From assembly GCF_018614035.1 (NCBI RefSeq), contig NZ_JAGGPA010000029.1, forward strand, positions 1-42,468: 42,468 nucleotides of DNA, written 5' to 3'. Below the pieces are notes generated by a model. That model searched no databases and was not told where the DNA came from. It saw nothing but the letters and a program-made list of their open reading frames with translations. Every line of letters starts with the position of its first letter. The stretch's first letter is position 1. Position numbers and translations under genes: made by a program. Positions 39,970 to 42,468 of the stretch are shown piece by piece. This DNA is from Streptomyces sp. ISL-96. Its GTDB lineage: Bacteria; Actinomycetota; Actinomycetes; Streptomycetales; Streptomycetaceae.

Positions 39970-41897
39970 AGAAGAAAGACAGGCAGCCGAAGCAGTACAC
40001 CCGGCTGACTCACCCGCTCGTACGTGACTCCAACGGCACTCTGCGGCAAGCGACTTGGGATGAGGCCCTGGAGCGGGCCGCGGCCGGTTTCCGGCGGGCG
40101 ACGGACACGTACGGCCCGGACGCCTTCGCCATGCTGTCCTGCGCCCGTGCGACCAACGAGATGAATTACGTCGCCCAGAAGTTCACCCGGGTCGTGATGG
40201 GAACCAACAACGTCGACTCGTGCAACCGGACGTGTCACGCGCCGAGCGTCGCCGGTCTCTCGGCCGCTTTCGGCTCCGGCGGCGGCACCTCGTCGTACGA
40301 AGAGGTCGAACACGCCGACCTCATCCTGATGTGGGGCTCCAACGCACGCTTAGCTCACCCGATCTTCTTCCACCACGTCCTGAAGGGCATCAGGAACGGC
40401 GCGCGCATGTACGCCGTCGATCCGCGCCGCACCTCGACCGCCGAGTGGGCGGAGGGCTGGCTGGGCCTGAACGTCGGGACGGACATCCCGCTGGCCCACG
40501 CGATGGGGCGGGAGATCATCCACGCGGGGCTGGTGAACCGGTCGTTCGTGGAGCGCGCCACGACAGGCTTCACGGAGTACGCCGGACTGGTGGAGCCGTG
40601 GACTCTCTCGGCGGCGGAGAAGGTGACGGGCGTCCCGGCGGCCGCGATCCGGGAGCTGGCACACGCGTACGCCACCGCCGAACGGGCGCAGCTGTGCTGG
40701 ACGCTGGGTATTACCGAGCACCACAACGGCACCGACAACGTGCGCGCGCTCATCAACCTGTCGCTGCTGACGGGCCATGTCGGCCGGTACGGCGCGGGGG
40801 TCCAGCCGCTGCGCGGTCAGAACAACGTCCAGGGCGGCGGCGACATGGGAGCCATCCCGAACAAGCTGCCCGGCTTCCAGGACATCCTCGACCCGGCGGC
40901 GCGGGGCAAGTTCGAACGTACCTGGGAGACGGTCATCCCGCCGCGATACGGCATGACACTGACCGCGATGTTCGAGGCGATGGAGAGCCGCGAGCTGCGA
41001 GCGGTCTACTGCATCGGTGAGAACCCGGCCCAGTCGGAGGCCGACAGCGAACAGGCGATGCGGCGGCTGGCGGCGCTTGACCACCTGGTCGTACAGGACA
41101 TCTTCCTGACGAAGACCGCGCAGATGGCGGACGTGGTCCTGCCCGCGACGGCCGCTTGGGCGGAGACGGACGGGACGACGACGAACAGCGAGCGGCGCGT
41201 GCAGCGGGTGCGGGCGGCGGTGAAGCCGCCGGGCGAGGCGCGGGAGGACATCGACATCATCTGCGCACTGGCCGAACGGCTCGGCCACGACTGGAAGTTC
41301 GCGGATTCGGAGTCGGTCTGGAACGAACTGCGGTCCCTCTCCCCCGACCACTACGGCATGACGTACGACCGCCTGGAGGAACACCAGGGGTTGCAGTGGC
41401 CGTGCCCCGACACGGACCGCCTGCCCTCCAGCTTCCTGCACGCGCGCCTGTGGGAGACGGACCCGGAGCGGCGTGGCCCGGCCGCTCCCTTCGGCCTGGT
41501 GGCACACGACCCGCCGGTCGACCTGACGGACGAGGACTACCCGCTGCGGCTGACCACGGGCCGTCGGCTGGACTCGTACAACACCGGTGTCCAGAGCGGG
41601 AGTTTCGCGTCCCCGCTGCGCCGCGGCGAGTACATCGAACTCTGCCCGGAGGACGCGGCGGCGTACGGCGTCGAGGTGGGCGAGGAGGTCCGGGTCTCGT
41701 CACGGCGGGGCGCGGTAACCGCCCCGGTGTGGGTGGACCCCGGGCTGCGGCCGGGGCTGGCCTTCATGACGATGCACTTCCCCGACGAGGTCGACACGAA
41801 CCAGCTGACGATCGAGGCGAACTGCCCGATCGCGGGGACGGCCGAGTTCAAGGCGTCGGCGATCCGGATAGAGAAGCTGGTGCCGGCATGGACCTGA
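39966..41897 (+). CDS. formate dehydrogenase catalytic (molybdopterin) subunit lacking the N-terminal 4Fe-4S domain
   Basis: A 643-residue molybdopterin oxidoreductase aligning with FdhF-type enzymes from about their residue 60 onward. The metal ligand is Cys90 in NRTCHAPSV, where E. coli FdhF has selenocysteine. Downstream are RGQNNVQGGGDMGAIPN, QDIFLTKTAQMADVVLP, and a C-terminal cofactor-binding domain (about 530-640). The CxxCxxxC 4Fe-4S motif that normally precedes the catalytic domain is absent. Codon 129 is TTA, the only TTA I found in an intact gene here, so translation may need the bldA tRNA. The GTG start overlaps the panE-like stop; the next gene overlaps by ten bases. It oxidises formate to CO2. 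Confidence 0.9.
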   Translation: MKKKDRQPKQYTRLTHPLVRDSNGTLRQATWDEALERAAAGFRRATDTYGPDAFAMLSCARATNEMNYVAQKFTRVVMGTNNVDSCNRTCHAPSVAGLSAAFGSGGGTSSYEEVEHADLILMWGSNARLAHPIFFHHVLKGIRNGARMYAVDPRRTSTAEWAEGWLGLNVGTDIPLAHAMGREIIHAGLVNRSFVERATTGFTEYAGLVEPWTLSAAEKVTGVPAAAIRELAHAYATAERAQLCWTLGITEHHNGTDNVRALINLSLLTGHVGRYGAGVQPLRGQNNVQGGGDMGAIPNKLPGFQDILDPAARGKFERTWETVIPPRYGMTLTAMFEAMESRELRAVYCIGENPAQSEADSEQAMRRLAALDHLVVQDIFLTKTAQMADVVLPATAAWAETDGTTTNSERRVQRVRAAVKPPGEAREDIDIICALAERLGHDWKFADSESVWNELRSLSPDHYGMTYDRLEEHQGLQWPCPDTDRLPSSFLHARLWETDPERRGPAAPFGLVAHDPPVDLTDEDYPLRLTTGRRLDSYNTGVQSGSFASPLRRGEYIELCPEDAAAYGVEVGEEVRVSSRRGAVTAPVWVDPGLRPGLAFMTMHFPDEVDTNQLTIEANCPIAGTAEFKASAIRIEKLVPAWT

Positions 41898-42468
41898 AGT
41901 ACACGAACGCGGAGCCGTCCGGGGACGAACGGGCGGCGGTGGACGAACTGCTGGGCCCGCCCGAATCGGGATGGGAGGGCGCGGACCGCTCCGGGGCCGA
42001 CCTGCGGTGGGCGCGGGGCGGGGCGGCGGCGCGTGAGCGCCGGGACCTCCTCCTCCCGGCGTTGCACGCGGTCAACGACCGGGTGGGGTGGCTGAGCGAG
42101 GGCGCGCTGGACTACATCTGCCGCCGGCTGACGGTGCCGCCGGCGGAGGCGTACGGGGTGGCGACGTTCTACGCGATGTTCTCGGTGAAGCCGCGCCCAG
42201 CGAAGGTTCTGTACGTGTGCACGGACCTGGCCTGCGCGGCACGGGGGGCGGGGGCGGTGTGCGCGGGGCTGGAGGAGCAGGTCGGGGCGGCGGGCTCGGC
42301 TGCGGGGGGTGCGGTGTGGCAGCCGAGCCCGTGCCCGGGCCTGTGCGAACGGGCCCCGGCGGCGCTGCCGTTGCATGCCGGGGTTGCCGAGGACCGGGGG
42401 ACGGTGTGCCGGAGCCCCACGGATACCGCCCCGCGACCCCGCGCCGCCGCCGACAGCGCCCCCGCCAC
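41888..42468 (+). CDS. NuoE-like [2Fe-2S] subunit of NAD-linked formate dehydrogenase (partial)
   Basis: At least 193 residues, still open at the window end. A helical N-terminal part (ALDYICRRLTVPPAEAYGVATFYAMF) is followed by a thioredoxin-like ferredoxin fold. The four cluster ligands are visible: C111 and C116 in CTDLAC, and C149 and C153 in CPGLC. NuoE/FdsG-type subunits pass electrons toward an FMN/NAD module. The protein already exceeds the usual NuoE length with a Pro/Ala-rich extension, so a fusion to a NuoF-like domain is likely beyond the edge. The ATG overlaps the fdh stop by ten bases. Confidence 0.85.
   Translation, partial: MDLKYTNAEPSGDERAAVDELLGPPESGWEGADRSGADLRWARGGAAARERRDLLLPALHAVNDRVGWLSEGALDYICRRLTVPPAEAYGVATFYAMFSVKPRPAKVLYVCTDLACAARGAGAVCAGLEEQVGAAGSAAGGAVWQPSPCPGLCERAPAALPLHAGVAEDRGTVCRSPTDTAPRPRAAADSAPA

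Noticed and set aside
40233..40238. Selenocysteine in formate dehydrogenase
   Set aside because: The metal-ligand codon is TGT (cysteine), not TGA, so no recoding is needed.

Overview
The window looks like Streptomyces chromosome. It is very GC-rich, has GTG/ATG starts behind GGAGG-type ribosome binding sites, nearly lacks TTA codons, and carries actinomycete-typical families (DUF397/DUF5753 regulators, Tat-exported proteins, ebo cluster). No tools were used; all calls come from reading translations and recognising motifs.

Layout. (1) 1-4.2 kb: an accessory strip of small genes (DUF6879-like protein, XRE/DUF5753 regulator, cysteine-rich small proteins, a DUF397 protein) and a wrecked IS1182-type transposase. 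It ends at the 3' side of a tRNA-Leu(GAG) gene, a classic integration boundary. (2) 4.5-7.4 kb: a DUF2254 membrane protein and a convergent aldehyde dehydrogenase. (3) 7.8-16.6 kb: an oxalate module. sucC and a frameshifted sucD run leftward. A TPP-dependent decarboxylase (probable oxalyl-CoA decarboxylase), a clear formyl-CoA:oxalate CoA-transferase (frc), an NDP-forming acyl-CoA synthetase and an OxlT-like MFS antiporter run rightward. (4) 16.6-24.9 kb, minus strand: an eight-gene, mostly overlapping ebo-type operon. Its order is inositol-phosphate synthase, eboC (UbiA), TIM-barrel isomerase, eboA, eboB (TatD), eboE, an EboF-like phosphatase, and a Tat-exported TIM-barrel protein. (5) 25.0-36.4 kb, minus strand: a carbohydrate system made of a ROK regulator, a ribose-type ABC importer, a Gfo/Idh/MocA oxidoreductase, a TIM-barrel isomerase and a 1,234-residue secreted protein (quinoprotein sugar dehydrogenase, PKD, CBM6, ThuA, DUF1080). 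(6) 36.6-42.5 kb: a small membrane protein, a GntR/FCD regulator, a FabH-like ketosynthase, then a rightward operon of ketopantoate-reductase-like protein, formate dehydrogenase catalytic subunit and a NuoE-like subunit cut by the window end.

How they fit. Regions 3 and 6 are two halves of one pathway: oxalate import, CoA transfer, decarboxylation to formyl-CoA, formate release and NAD-linked formate oxidation. A shared motif (ACTGTAKACRATW) lies in the sucC/oxc divergent promoter region, upstream of the gntR gene, and over the predicted -10 of the panE-fdh operon. I therefore propose that the GntR protein controls a split oxalate/formate regulon around the ebo and sugar operons. A second shared motif (CTTTGTCC-N7-GGANAAAG) upstream of the ROK gene and of the large secreted protein is a candidate ROK operator.

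The least understood part is the ebo operon. A cyclitol-forming enzyme (MIPS type) overlaps a UbiA prenyltransferase gene. That eboC also carries a dispersed intergenic repeat inserted in frame inside its coding sequence.
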